From positions 1 through 41,637 of the forward strand of contig JAJTGB010000014.1 in NCBI GenBank assembly GCA_021298995.1: a stretch of DNA of 41,637 nt, given 5' to 3'. The notes below the pieces were generated by a model that was given only the letters and a program-made list of their open reading frames with translations, was not told where the DNA came from and did not search any database. Made by a program: the position numbers and the translations under genes. This DNA comes from Comamonadaceae bacterium (lineage in GTDB: Bacteria > Pseudomonadota > Gammaproteobacteria > Burkholderiales > Burkholderiaceae_C). Below are positions 25,265-33,074 of the stretch, one piece after another. Numbering within the stretch: the stretch's first letter is position 1; the number at the start of each line of letters is the position of its first letter.

Positions 25265-25921
25265 TTGAAAATACTCATCACTGGTTTTGAACCCTTTGGG
25301 GGTGAAACAGAAAACCCCTCTTGGGAAGCTGCGCGTTTACTGAATGGCATGAGCGTCAGCCAATGTGTCTTGGTAAGTGTTCAACTGCCTTGCGTGTTTT
25401 CTAAATCACTTGAGGTGCTTGAGAATGCTTTGAAATTGCATCAGCCCCAAATGGTGATTGCCTTGGGGCAAGCCGATGGGCGAAGTGATGTATCGATTGA
25501 GAGAGTGGCCATCAACGTTTGCGACGCCAGAATTCCGGACAATGAAGGCGCACAGCCGGTGGATGTTGCGGTGGTTCAAGGCGGTCCTGCTGCTTACTTT
25601 TCGACGCTGCCCATAAAAAAAATGGTGACCACATTGAAGTCCAATGGATACCCAGCCTCTGTGTCTCAAACGGCTGGCACTTTTGTGTGCAATCAAGTTT
25701 TTTACGGCCTGCAACATGTCCTGAAAGATCAAAAAGTGGCCAGTGGATTTATCCATGTTCCCTTGCTGCCAAGTCAGGCTGCAAAACGTTCTGGTGCCAC
25801 TTTGTCTAGCATGTCATCCACCACCCTGAGAGACGCCTTGCTGTGTCTGGTGCCGATTTTGGCCAATCATGCAAAGCGGGGAGAAGCTGATCTCCAAGTT
25901 GCAATGGGTGCTAACAGTTAA
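25265..25921 (+). CDS. pcp: Pyroglutamyl-peptidase I
   Basis: This cysteine peptidase of family C15 removes N-terminal pyroglutamate from peptides in the cytoplasm. It opens with the hallmark KILITGFEPFGGETENPSW. The catalytic cysteine is in AGTFVCNQ and the histidine in FIHVPLLPSQ; the glutamate of the triad lies near GQADGRSDVSIERVA. A TTG at 25265 is chosen as start because GGAG lies 6 bases upstream and it gives 218 residues, close to the usual 215; a GTG at 25253 is an alternative. Its stop overlaps that of alkB by 3 bases. Confidence 0.93.
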   Translation: MKILITGFEPFGGETENPSWEAARLLNGMSVSQCVLVSVQLPCVFSKSLEVLENALKLHQPQMVIALGQADGRSDVSIERVAINVCDARIPDNEGAQPVDVAVVQGGPAAYFSTLPIKKMVTTLKSNGYPASVSQTAGTFVCNQVFYGLQHVLKDQKVASGFIHVPLLPSQAAKRSGATLSSMSSTTLRDALLCLVPILANHAKRGEADLQVAMGANS

Positions 25922-27120
25922 TGGGTCGATTCAGATGGCATCACCAAGCCATACTTTTCGGTCAGCCGATGTTTGGCGCTTGGCAGAAAGTTGATGCGCG
26001 ATGTATCGCCTTGGAGTGTTTTGACCAACAAGGGATCCATCACTCGAAACCAAAGTGGTGGCAAGTAGGCTAAGAAAAACATCCCAAAATAACCAGAAGG
26101 CAACCTAGGGAGTTGGGGGAAATCTCTGAGTGATTGGTAGCTGCGGCCGGGATAGGCGTGGTGGTCAGAGTGGCGCTGAAGTTGAAACAGCACCAAGTTA
26201 GAAACCAAGTGATTGCTGTTCCATGAATGATGCGGTTGGCAGCTTTCATAGCTGCCTTGAGGTGTTTTCAACCTTTGGATGCCGTAATGCTCTACATAGT
26301 TGGCAGACGTCAGTTGGAAGGCACCCCACACGGTCAGGGGCACCAAAACCATGAGCATTTCGATGCCGTAAAAAGCAATCAAAGTGCCGTGGACCAAAAT
26401 ACTGAGGCAAAGAGCCTGAAGGATTTCATTCTCAAAGTGCCAAGCAGATTTGTTTTGACGATGGAGTCGATCGGATTCCAGTTGCCATGCCCTGAAGGCA
26501 CCTCCTGGAATTTCTCTGCAAGCAAATTGGTAAATGTTCTCACCCATTTTGGAAGAAGCAGGATCTTCGGGGGTGCTCACATGCCGGTGATGGCCTCGGT
26601 TGTGTTCAATGGAGAAGTGACCGTACACGCCTAGGGCTGTATTGAACAGTGCAATCTTTCGGGGCATTTTTTGAAGTTTGTGACCGAGTTCGTGGCTGAC
26701 ATTCAAACCAAATCCTAAAACGGAACCAGTGATAATGACGGTGGCAATCCATTCCATAGCGCTCAATGAGAAAGAGCAAAGGAAGATGCAATTGAAAATA
26801 ACCGAAACCCACAAAACAGGAATGGTGGCGTACGTGATCCACCGGTAATAGGGATCGGCTTCTAATGCCGCAATACTAGACTCCGGTGGATTGCTGGTGT
26901 CTTCGCCAATGACAAAGTCTAAAAGGGGAACCAAAGCGTAAAAGAAAACCAATGGGAAAAACAAGACCCATGTGCCAACGCCGAAAACGGAAACGGCGAT
27001 AGTGCCAACCATTGAAATAGCCGGGCCAATCACTGAAAGCAACCAGGCCCATCGTTTTCGATCGACATAAGGATGGCTTTGCTGCGGAAGATTTTGGACA
27101 GCAGGGTTCAATGAAGTCAT
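25918..27120 (-). CDS. alkB: Alkane 1-monooxygenase (AlkB)
   Basis: This 400-residue inner-membrane diiron enzyme hydroxylates medium-chain alkanes at the terminal carbon. All histidine boxes are present: HELGH (143-147), EHNRGHHRH (172-180) followed by VSTPEDPASS, NYVEHYG (274-280), and LQRHSDHHA (314-322). About six hydrophobic helices surround them. It needs rubredoxin and rubredoxin reductase, neither of which is in the window. It is divergent from a GMC alcohol dehydrogenase that could oxidise the product alcohol. Confidence 0.94.
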   Translation of the reverse strand: MTSLNPAVQNLPQQSHPYVDRKRWAWLLSVIGPAISMVGTIAVSVFGVGTWVLFFPLVFFYALVPLLDFVIGEDTSNPPESSIAALEADPYYRWITYATIPVLWVSVIFNCIFLCSFSLSAMEWIATVIITGSVLGFGLNVSHELGHKLQKMPRKIALFNTALGVYGHFSIEHNRGHHRHVSTPEDPASSKMGENIYQFACREIPGGAFRAWQLESDRLHRQNKSAWHFENEILQALCLSILVHGTLIAFYGIEMLMVLVPLTVWGAFQLTSANYVEHYGIQRLKTPQGSYESCQPHHSWNSNHLVSNLVLFQLQRHSDHHAYPGRSYQSLRDFPQLPRLPSGYFGMFFLAYLPPLWFRVMDPLLVKTLQGDTSRINFLPSAKHRLTEKYGLVMPSESTH

Positions 27121-27169
27121 GCCATGTTGAAGAATGGCTCAAGTATGGCGTTTGCAGCTGAAATGAACA

Positions 27170-27180
27170 GGGTATTACCC
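27170..27180. promoter_or_regulatory. Palindrome GGGTA-T-TACCC between alkB and GMC gene
   Basis: A perfect 11-bp palindrome in the 137-base divergent promoter region, about 50 bases from the alkB start and 80 from the dehydrogenase start. It is a plausible shared operator for both transcription units. Confidence 0.45.
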
Positions 27181-27257
27181 CTAGGCGCTTGCATTTGATT
27201 CACTTATAAATAGCTCAGGGCGGTTTGTTTTCGCCATGAAGATGCAAGGTGATTGTG

Positions 27258-28859
27258 GTGACTCAGCAAGAATTTGATTACGTAATTGTAGGCGGCGGCT
27301 CAGCAGGCTGTTGTGTTGCCGGCAGGCTGTCGGAAGATTTGAATACATCGGTCTGCTTGCTCGAAGCCGGTGGCCCAGACAATTCTGTGTTTGTCAAAGC
27401 CCCCCTCGGTTTTGCCGCCACAGCTTCTTTGAACATCAACAGTTGGGGCTATGAAACTGTGCCTCAAGCTGGATTCAATGGCCGCAAAGGTTTTCAACCC
27501 CGCGGCAAAGTGATGGGTGGCAGTTCTTCAGTCAATGCCATGGTTTACACACGCGGCAACCCGCTTGACTATGACAACTGGTCTGCGCTTGGCAACGAGG
27601 GTTGGTCTTACCAAGAGGTGTTACCTTATTTTAAAAAATCGGAACACAACGAGTGCTTTGGTGAGAATGCTTACCGCGGCATCCATGGGCCAGTCAATGT
27701 GAGCTATTTGAGAAGTCCCAGCCCTCTCAACCAAGCATTTATTCAGGCCTGCAATGAGCAGGGTATTCCTTTCAATCCAGATTACAACGGGGCGCAACAA
27801 TTTGGCGTTTCACCTGCTCAAGTCACTCAAAAAGGCGGAGAGCGTTGGAATGCTGCCCGTGCTTACCTAGACCCGCATCGCCATCAGGCCAACCTGCATG
27901 TCATCTCGCAAGCCCATGCCTCGCAAATCATGTTTGAGGGCAAGCGCGCCATTGGGGTTAAGTACATCACCAATGGCGTGACGCATGAGGTTCGTGCGCG
28001 CAAAGAAGTGATTGTGTCTGGTGGTGCTTTTGGATCCCCCCAGTTGCTCATGTTGTCTGGTGTGGGGCCAGCAGACCACCTGCAAGATTTAGGCATTCCG
28101 TTGGTGCATGAGTTGCCAGGGGTTGGACAAAATTTACAAGATCACATCACCACGGTCTTGATTTACAAAACCTCTAAGGTCAATGAGGCCATGGGCTTTT
28201 CTTTGAAGGGCGCTTTGAACTTGGTCAAGTCCATCCTAGAGTGGCGATCAAAGCGCACAGGATGGATCACTTCCAATGTGTCGGAAACACAAGGCTTTGT
28301 GTCGACCGAGGGCAATACAGCGCATCCCAATATTCAACTGGCGCTTTGCACTGGCATCGTCGACGACCACGCGCGCAAAATGCACCTTGGGCATGGCTAT
28401 ACCTTGCATGTCACCCTCATGCGACCCAAGAGCCGTGGCACGCTGACATTGGCAAGCCGCAATCCCATGGACAAACCCCTCATTGACCCTGCGTTTTTCA
28501 AACACCCCGATGATCTTGAGACACTGGTGACGGCCACTCAATTGGGCTTGAGGGTCATGGCATCCCCCGGTTTAAATGCCTATCGGGGCGAGATGCTGTA
28601 TGAGGTTGATCACAACCAACCGGGTCAAATACGCGATTTTTTAAAAGACCATTCGGATACGGAGTACCACCCCGTCGGCACTTGCAAAATGGGACCATTG
28701 CAAGACCCTCTGGCCGTGGTCGACTCTGAACTTCGAGTGCATGGTTTGTCATCCTTGCGAGTCATTGACGCTTCAGTCATGCCCCAACTGGTCACTGGCA
28801 ACACCAATGCGCCTACATTCATGATTGCCGAAAAAGCGGTTGACCTTATGCGGCGCTAG
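27258..28859 (+). CDS. GMC oxidoreductase, choline/alcohol dehydrogenase-like (AlkJ-like)
   Basis: The protein of about 533 residues has the FAD-binding Rossmann motif VIVGGGSAG at the N-terminus, the GMC signature GGSSSVNAMVYTRG, and the C-terminal HPVGTCKMG with the catalytic histidine region ending NAPTFMIAEK. Homologues include choline dehydrogenase and AlkJ, the alkanol dehydrogenase of Pseudomonas alkane catabolism. The divergent alkB gene favours the alkanol role; this is inference from context. Start codons GTG at 27249, 27255 and 27258 are possible; 27258 has AAGG at a proper distance. Confidence 0.9.
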   Translation: MTQQEFDYVIVGGGSAGCCVAGRLSEDLNTSVCLLEAGGPDNSVFVKAPLGFAATASLNINSWGYETVPQAGFNGRKGFQPRGKVMGGSSSVNAMVYTRGNPLDYDNWSALGNEGWSYQEVLPYFKKSEHNECFGENAYRGIHGPVNVSYLRSPSPLNQAFIQACNEQGIPFNPDYNGAQQFGVSPAQVTQKGGERWNAARAYLDPHRHQANLHVISQAHASQIMFEGKRAIGVKYITNGVTHEVRARKEVIVSGGAFGSPQLLMLSGVGPADHLQDLGIPLVHELPGVGQNLQDHITTVLIYKTSKVNEAMGFSLKGALNLVKSILEWRSKRTGWITSNVSETQGFVSTEGNTAHPNIQLALCTGIVDDHARKMHLGHGYTLHVTLMRPKSRGTLTLASRNPMDKPLIDPAFFKHPDDLETLVTATQLGLRVMASPGLNAYRGEMLYEVDHNQPGQIRDFLKDHSDTEYHPVGTCKMGPLQDPLAVVDSELRVHGLSSLRVIDASVMPQLVTGNTNAPTFMIAEKAVDLMRR

Positions 28860-30042
28860 ACAAACGCGGCGTGCTTTTCAATCTGAACAGCACGCCAGCG
28901 CACAGGCTTGAGGTAACGACCAGGGCCAAAAAGCCGGCCTGGTAAGTGCCAAACACCGAAGACAGCATGCCGAAGATCGGCGCACCAATGACTGCTCCCA
29001 AAAAAGTGAATGTCAAGGTGCCACCAGTGGCCACCCCCGCCTGCCCCTCGGGTGCTTGGCGTGCCACCTCTGCCAAATAAACGCCATTCCAGCCAATGGC
29101 AGATGCACCAAAAACTACCAGCGTGATCCATATTGCCCAAAGAGGCAATTGGGGCAGCAGCAGGGCAGTGACCAGTGCGCTCAAGGCCATCAAACATGCC
29201 AGCAGCATGAGGGTTTTTTGTGCGCCCAGCCATCGATCCGAAATAACACCCCATGCAATTCGGCCTCCAATGCCTCCAATTTGAGTGACTGAAAGCAGGA
29301 GTCCCGCACTGACCATGCCGTAGCTAAGGTCCTCGTGCAAGTAGGTGACCAAATAAGTGGTCAGTGACAACTGGACCATTGAAAACATGAAGGAGCAAAT
29401 GGCCATGGTGGCCAAAGTGCGATGACCCAATACCATGCGAATGGGCCGAGTGAGAGTTCCTATTTCAAAAGGCAAGCCAGCTTGCCTTAGATCATCCAAA
29501 GATGGGCGCAGGGGCTGGGACAAAGCCGCAAAAATCAAGCAGGCCAAGGCAACGGCAATCAGACTCAGTTGCCAATCGATGTTAATCATCATTGTGGGAA
29601 TGATGGCACCTGCCATCATGGCGCCCAAGGGAACGCCAGATTGTTTGATCGAAAAAACCAGAGCCATTTGAGAGGGTTTGGTTGTGCGAGCCAGAATTTG
29701 GGAGCTGGCTGGCGTGATGGGGCCGTAACCTAAGCCAATCAAAAGAGCGCCTATGGCAATCACTGGCAAAGAGGGCACAGCACACAAGCTTAAACCCAGG
29801 CCGCAAAACAACAGGCCTAGTTGGCTGACGCGAATGGGTCCGAGGCGGCTCACCGTTGTGCCAGAAGTGAGGCTTCCAAACATCGCACCTGCATAGGTGA
29901 GTGAGATGTAAATACCCACCAAAGTGGGTGAAATGTCCAAAGCTTTGGCTGCGACGGGTGCCATGACCGGCAAGCTAAGCAATGCCATGGCGACCATGGC
30001 TTGAATGAACAGTGTTGCGATAAGGGGGAGCCAGTTCGACAT
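28846..30042 (-). CDS. MFS transporter
   Basis: A 398-residue carrier with about 12 helices, beginning MSNWLPLIATLFIQAMVAMALLSLP-like with a GTTVSRLGPIRV loop. Its 3' end overlaps the convergent GMC gene by 14 bases. Substrate unknown; no link to alkane metabolism is shown beyond position. Confidence 0.87.
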   Translation of the reverse strand: MSNWLPLIATLFIQAMVAMALLSLPVMAPVAAKALDISPTLVGIYISLTYAGAMFGSLTSGTTVSRLGPIRVSQLGLLFCGLGLSLCAVPSLPVIAIGALLIGLGYGPITPASSQILARTTKPSQMALVFSIKQSGVPLGAMMAGAIIPTMMINIDWQLSLIAVALACLIFAALSQPLRPSLDDLRQAGLPFEIGTLTRPIRMVLGHRTLATMAICSFMFSMVQLSLTTYLVTYLHEDLSYGMVSAGLLLSVTQIGGIGGRIAWGVISDRWLGAQKTLMLLACLMALSALVTALLLPQLPLWAIWITLVVFGASAIGWNGVYLAEVARQAPEGQAGVATGGTLTFTFLGAVIGAPIFGMLSSVFGTYQAGFLALVVTSSLCAGVLFRLKSTPRLSSAA

Positions 30043-30119
30043 GGGTCAATCCTAACCGCAGGCTGCGCAGATGGATGGTTTAAACTCAGAGGCTGTTTAA
30101 AAATATTGGAAACCTCATC

Positions 30120-30755
30120 ATGGATTTGCTTCAAGCCCTCAATTGGCGATATGCCACCAAAAAAATGGACCCCACCAAGTCCGTTCCTGAAGCGAAAGTG
30201 CAACGCATTTTGGAAGCCATTCGCATGACTGCCACTTCAAGTGGCTTGCAGCCCTACGAAATTATTTTGGTGACCAACAAAGAAGTTCGCACCAAAATTC
30301 AAGCTGCGGCCAACAACCAGGCGCAAATCACAGAAGGTTCACATCTTCTTGTGTTTGCCGCTTGGAACGATTACACCGCCGAGCGCATCAACATGATGTT
30401 TGACTACAACAACGAGGTGCGTGGATTTGTGAACGAAGGCGCTGAAGCCTATCGTCAAATGTTGCTCAAGAACTATCCAGCCAAAGGCCCTGAGGTTAAC
30501 TTCCAGCATGCAGCCAAGCAGTCTTACATTGCTTTGGGTACGGCCTTGATAGCGGCAGCTGAGCAAGAAGTGGATGCCACGCCCATGGAAGGCTTTAACC
30601 CCAAGGCGGTCGATGAAATTTTGGATTTGGCATCACGGGGTCTGCGCAGCACTGTTTTACTGCCACTGGGCTATCGTGAATCCGACAAAGATTGGTTGGT
30701 GAATATGAAAAAGGTGCGCCGTACCAGCGAAAATTTCATCACTGAAATTAAATAA
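30120..30755 (+). CDS. Nitroreductase family NAD(P)H-dependent oxidoreductase
   Basis: A 211-residue FMN-dependent protein of the NfsB-like nitroreductase group. FMN-binding features are RYATKKMDP near residues 10-18, TATSSGLQPYEI near 37-48, and a C-terminal SRGLRSTVLLPLGYRES segment. Such enzymes reduce nitroaromatics, quinones or dihydropteridines in the cytoplasm. It is followed by a strong terminator. Confidence 0.92.
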   Translation: MDLLQALNWRYATKKMDPTKSVPEAKVQRILEAIRMTATSSGLQPYEIILVTNKEVRTKIQAAANNQAQITEGSHLLVFAAWNDYTAERINMMFDYNNEVRGFVNEGAEAYRQMLLKNYPAKGPEVNFQHAAKQSYIALGTALIAAAEQEVDATPMEGFNPKAVDEILDLASRGLRSTVLLPLGYRESDKDWLVNMKKVRRTSENFITEIK

Positions 30756-30770
30756 ATCTGATTTCAACGA

Positions 30771-30802
30771 AGGGCTCTGACACACGTGTCAGAGCCTTTT
30801 TT
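30771..30802 (+). terminator. Rho-independent terminator of nitroreductase gene
   Basis: GGCTCTGACAC (30773-30783) pairs with GTGTCAGAGCC (30786-30796) and six T residues follow at 30797-30802. It lies between the convergent nitroreductase and purT genes. Confidence 0.9.
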
Positions 30803-31941
30803 CATTCAACGTGCACACTGATTTTGTTGGCTGCTGCGCGTGCGCGTTGCAGGGCATTGCTGCCGTGGGCCAAAGCAACGGCCATGCGGCGAAACGGACG
30901 GGTGGTGGGCTTGCCAAAAATTCTGACATCAACGCCTGGTTCTTGCAGGGCCTCTGAGACACCCGCGTAACTCGGATTTTTTCCTTCGCGGTCGGCAAGC
31001 ACCACCGCACTGGCACCTTCTTTGGCTTCAATCACGGGAATGGGCAAGCCCAAAATAGCCCGAGCATGCAAATCAAATTCACTTAAGTTTTGACTGATCA
31101 AAGTGACCATGCCTGTGTCGTGAGGGCGCGGGCTCAGTTCACTGAAAATAACTTCGTTGGCCGTGACAAAAAATTCCACGCCAAACAAGCCTGCGCCGCC
31201 TAAATCGGCCGTGACTTTTTCGGCCATGTCTTGAGCAGTTTGCAAATAATCTGACTTCATGGCCTGGGGTTGCCAGCTGTATTGATAGTCGCCGCGTTCT
31301 TGAACATGGCCAATGGGTGGGCAAAACAAAGTGGGGCCACTGCGTTGGCGGATGGTGAGCAGGGTAATTTCAAATTCAAACTTGATGAATTCTTCGACGA
31401 TCACTTTTTTGCGATCGCCGCGCATACCGGCACAGGCGAAATCCCAACTGGCCTGTATATCAGCCTCTGTTTTGGCAACACTTTGACCCTTGCCAGAAGA
31501 ACTCATGACGGGTTTGATTACCACGGGGAAGCCAATGGCCTTGGCTTGAGTCATCAGCTCGTTGCTGGACTCTGCGTAATTGAACTTGGCTGTGCGTACA
31601 CCTAAACCCACTGCGACATCGCGAATTCGATCGCGGTTCATGGTGAGGTTGGCCGCACGGGCGCTAGGAATAACTTCAAATCCTTCTTTTTCAAACTCGA
31701 TCAAGACTTCCGTTCGAATGGCTTCAATTTCTGGAACGATCAGGTCGGGCTGGTGTTTTGCAATGGCAGCGCGCAAGGGTGTTTCATCCAGCATGCTGAA
31801 AATTTCACATTCGTCGGCCACTTGCATGGCGGGTGCATGGGCATAGCTGTCGCAGGCGATGACGTAGCAGCCAAGGCGTTTCGCACTGATGACAAATTCT
31901 TTGCCTAGTTCACCGGAGCCCAAAAGCAGTATTTTTTTCAT
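30802..31941 (-). CDS. purT: Formate-dependent phosphoribosylglycinamide formyltransferase
   Basis: This ATP-grasp enzyme makes formyl-GAR from GAR, formate and ATP in purine synthesis, replacing the folate-dependent PurN step. The N-terminal [10 protein letters not shown], the ATP-grasp loop [11 protein letters not shown] and the metal-site [12 protein letters not shown] are visible. The frame extends upstream to 31995, but the ATG at 31941 gives the family N-terminus [13 protein letters not shown] and 379 residues, a little shorter than the usual 390. It is divergent from the copper block. Confidence 0.95.
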   Translation of the reverse strand: MKKILLLGSGELGKEFVISAKRLGCYVIACDSYAHAPAMQVADECEIFSMLDETPLRAAIAKHQPDLIVPEIEAIRTEVLIEFEKEGFEVIPSARAANLTMNRDRIRDVAVGLGVRTAKFNYAESSNELMTQAKAIGFPVVIKPVMSSSGKGQSVAKTEADIQASWDFACAGMRGDRKKVIVEEFIKFEFEITLLTIRQRSGPTLFCPPIGHVQERGDYQYSWQPQAMKSDYLQTAQDMAEKVTADLGGAGLFGVEFFVTANEVIFSELSPRPHDTGMVTLISQNLSEFDLHARAILGLPIPVIEAKEGASAVVLADREGKNPSYAGVSEALQEPGVDVRIFGKPTTRPFRRMAVALAHGSNALQRARAAANKISVHVE

Positions 31942-31987
31942 AATGTGGATTAACGACTTTGAAATGACTTCGTAGATAATATGCCAC

Positions 31988-32341
31988 ATGTTCAAAGTTC
32001 AAACTCACCAATCTCTGGCTCGCCTTGTGCTGGTCTGGTTTGCTTTGTTCATTGGCGTGGCAGTAGCGTCACCCATTTTCAACCCTACCGAAACCCAAAT
32101 GGTTTGTTCCAGTTCGGGCGGTATGAAAATGGTCAGTTCTAGCCAAGAAGGTGGTGATTCACCCGTTGCCACCAACATGGATTGCCCTTTGTGCTCGCCC
32201 GTCGCCCCTGTGTTGCCAGCTTGTTCCGCGCCGCTTGAGAATCTCAGCCCTTTGGCCCATGCCCTGCATCCTGTTGCGGCGGCGCTCATTGTCTCCCTTA
32301 CGGCTCCGCCACTGCCTTCCCGTGGGCCGCCTGCCGTCTGA
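31988..32341 (+). CDS. DUF2946 family protein
   Basis: A 117-residue exported or membrane-associated protein with an N-terminal hydrophobic segment (about residues 11-27), a central [16 protein letters not shown] cysteine stretch, and a second hydrophobic region near the C-terminus. DUF2946 proteins are commonly encoded with copper-handling genes in proteobacteria, and here the next genes encode a PCu(A)C chaperone and a TonB receptor. The CxxC could bind a soft metal; the function is not established. Confidence 0.78.
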   Translation: MFKVQTHQSLARLVLVWFALFIGVAVASPIFNPTETQMVCSSSGGMKMVSSSQEGGDSPVATNMDCPLCSPVAPVLPACSAPLENLSPLAHALHPVAAALIVSLTAPPLPSRGPPAV

Positions 32342-32453
32342 ACCCTTCCGCAGGGTGTGATCAGACCCTTGGGTCTTTTCCGAAATCAATTAATTTCAGT
32401 TTCAGTTTCAAAGAGTGGGTGCGATTCGCCCAGATCACAGACGGAGAATTTTC

Positions 32454-32930
32454 ATGAAGCGTTTTACATTGTCGATGGCCGTGACTTTGGCCTTAGCCTC
32501 CTTTTCAGTATCAGCCCAAGTGACTGTGTCCGACCCTTGGGTGCGTGCCACAGTTGCTCAACAAAAAGCGACAGGTGCATTTATGAAGTTGCAAGCAAAG
32601 CAAGATGCCAAATTGATCAGTGCCAAATCGCCTGCGGCTGGTATTGTGGAAGTGCATGAAATGGCCATGGACGGTGGCGTGATGAAAATGCGTGCCATTG
32701 AAGGCTTGGCTTTGCCTATGGGCAAGGCGGTTGAGTTGAAGCCTGGTGGCTATCACGTCATGTTGATGGACCTCAAGTCGCAAGTGAAAGAGGGCGATGC
32801 TGTGCCGCTCACGCTCACCTTTGAAACCAAGGATGGCAAACGCCAAACTCTGGAAGTGAAGGCGCCAGCGCGCGCCATGAATACGCCTGCACAGTCGCCT
32901 CATGGCGGCCACTCTGGCATGAAACACTGA
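32454..32930 (+). CDS. Periplasmic copper chaperone PCu(A)C
   Basis: This 158-residue protein has a signal peptide ending near SVSAQ and the full copper-binding motif H-x10-M-x21-H-x-M (H68, M79, H101, M103). A His/Met tail (HGGHSGMKH) adds possible ligands. PCu(A)C binds Cu(I) in the periplasm and delivers it to the CuA site of cytochrome oxidase, usually with a Sco-type thioredoxin. The ATG at 32454 is preceded by GGAG, which decides against an upstream start at 32415. Short hairpins lie upstream at 32342-32379 and downstream at 32932-32978. Confidence 0.92.
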   Translation: MKRFTLSMAVTLALASFSVSAQVTVSDPWVRATVAQQKATGAFMKLQAKQDAKLISAKSPAAGIVEVHEMAMDGGVMKMRAIEGLALPMGKAVELKPGGYHVMLMDLKSQVKEGDAVPLTLTFETKDGKRQTLEVKAPARAMNTPAQSPHGGHSGMKH

Positions 32931-32931
32931 A

Positions 32932-32978
32932 AGACCTATTCGGTCTCTTTCGCTGGGTTTGACGGGGTTTCACCCCGT
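32932..32978 (+). terminator. Two consecutive hairpins after PCu(A)C gene
   Basis: AGACC-TATTC-GGTCT (32932-32946) is followed by ACGGGGT-TTC-ACCCCGT (32962-32978). A nine-T run starts at 32997, some distance after the second stem. This may reduce read-through from the chaperone gene into the TonB receptor gene. Confidence 0.5.
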
Positions 32979-33074
32979 TTGAACCAAGCTTCCTCATTTT
33001 TTTTTGAAGTTGATGCTGCGCGCGCTTGATTTGTCGCTGCCTTGCGTTTGCTTAACTGTTATCCAATCATTGTC

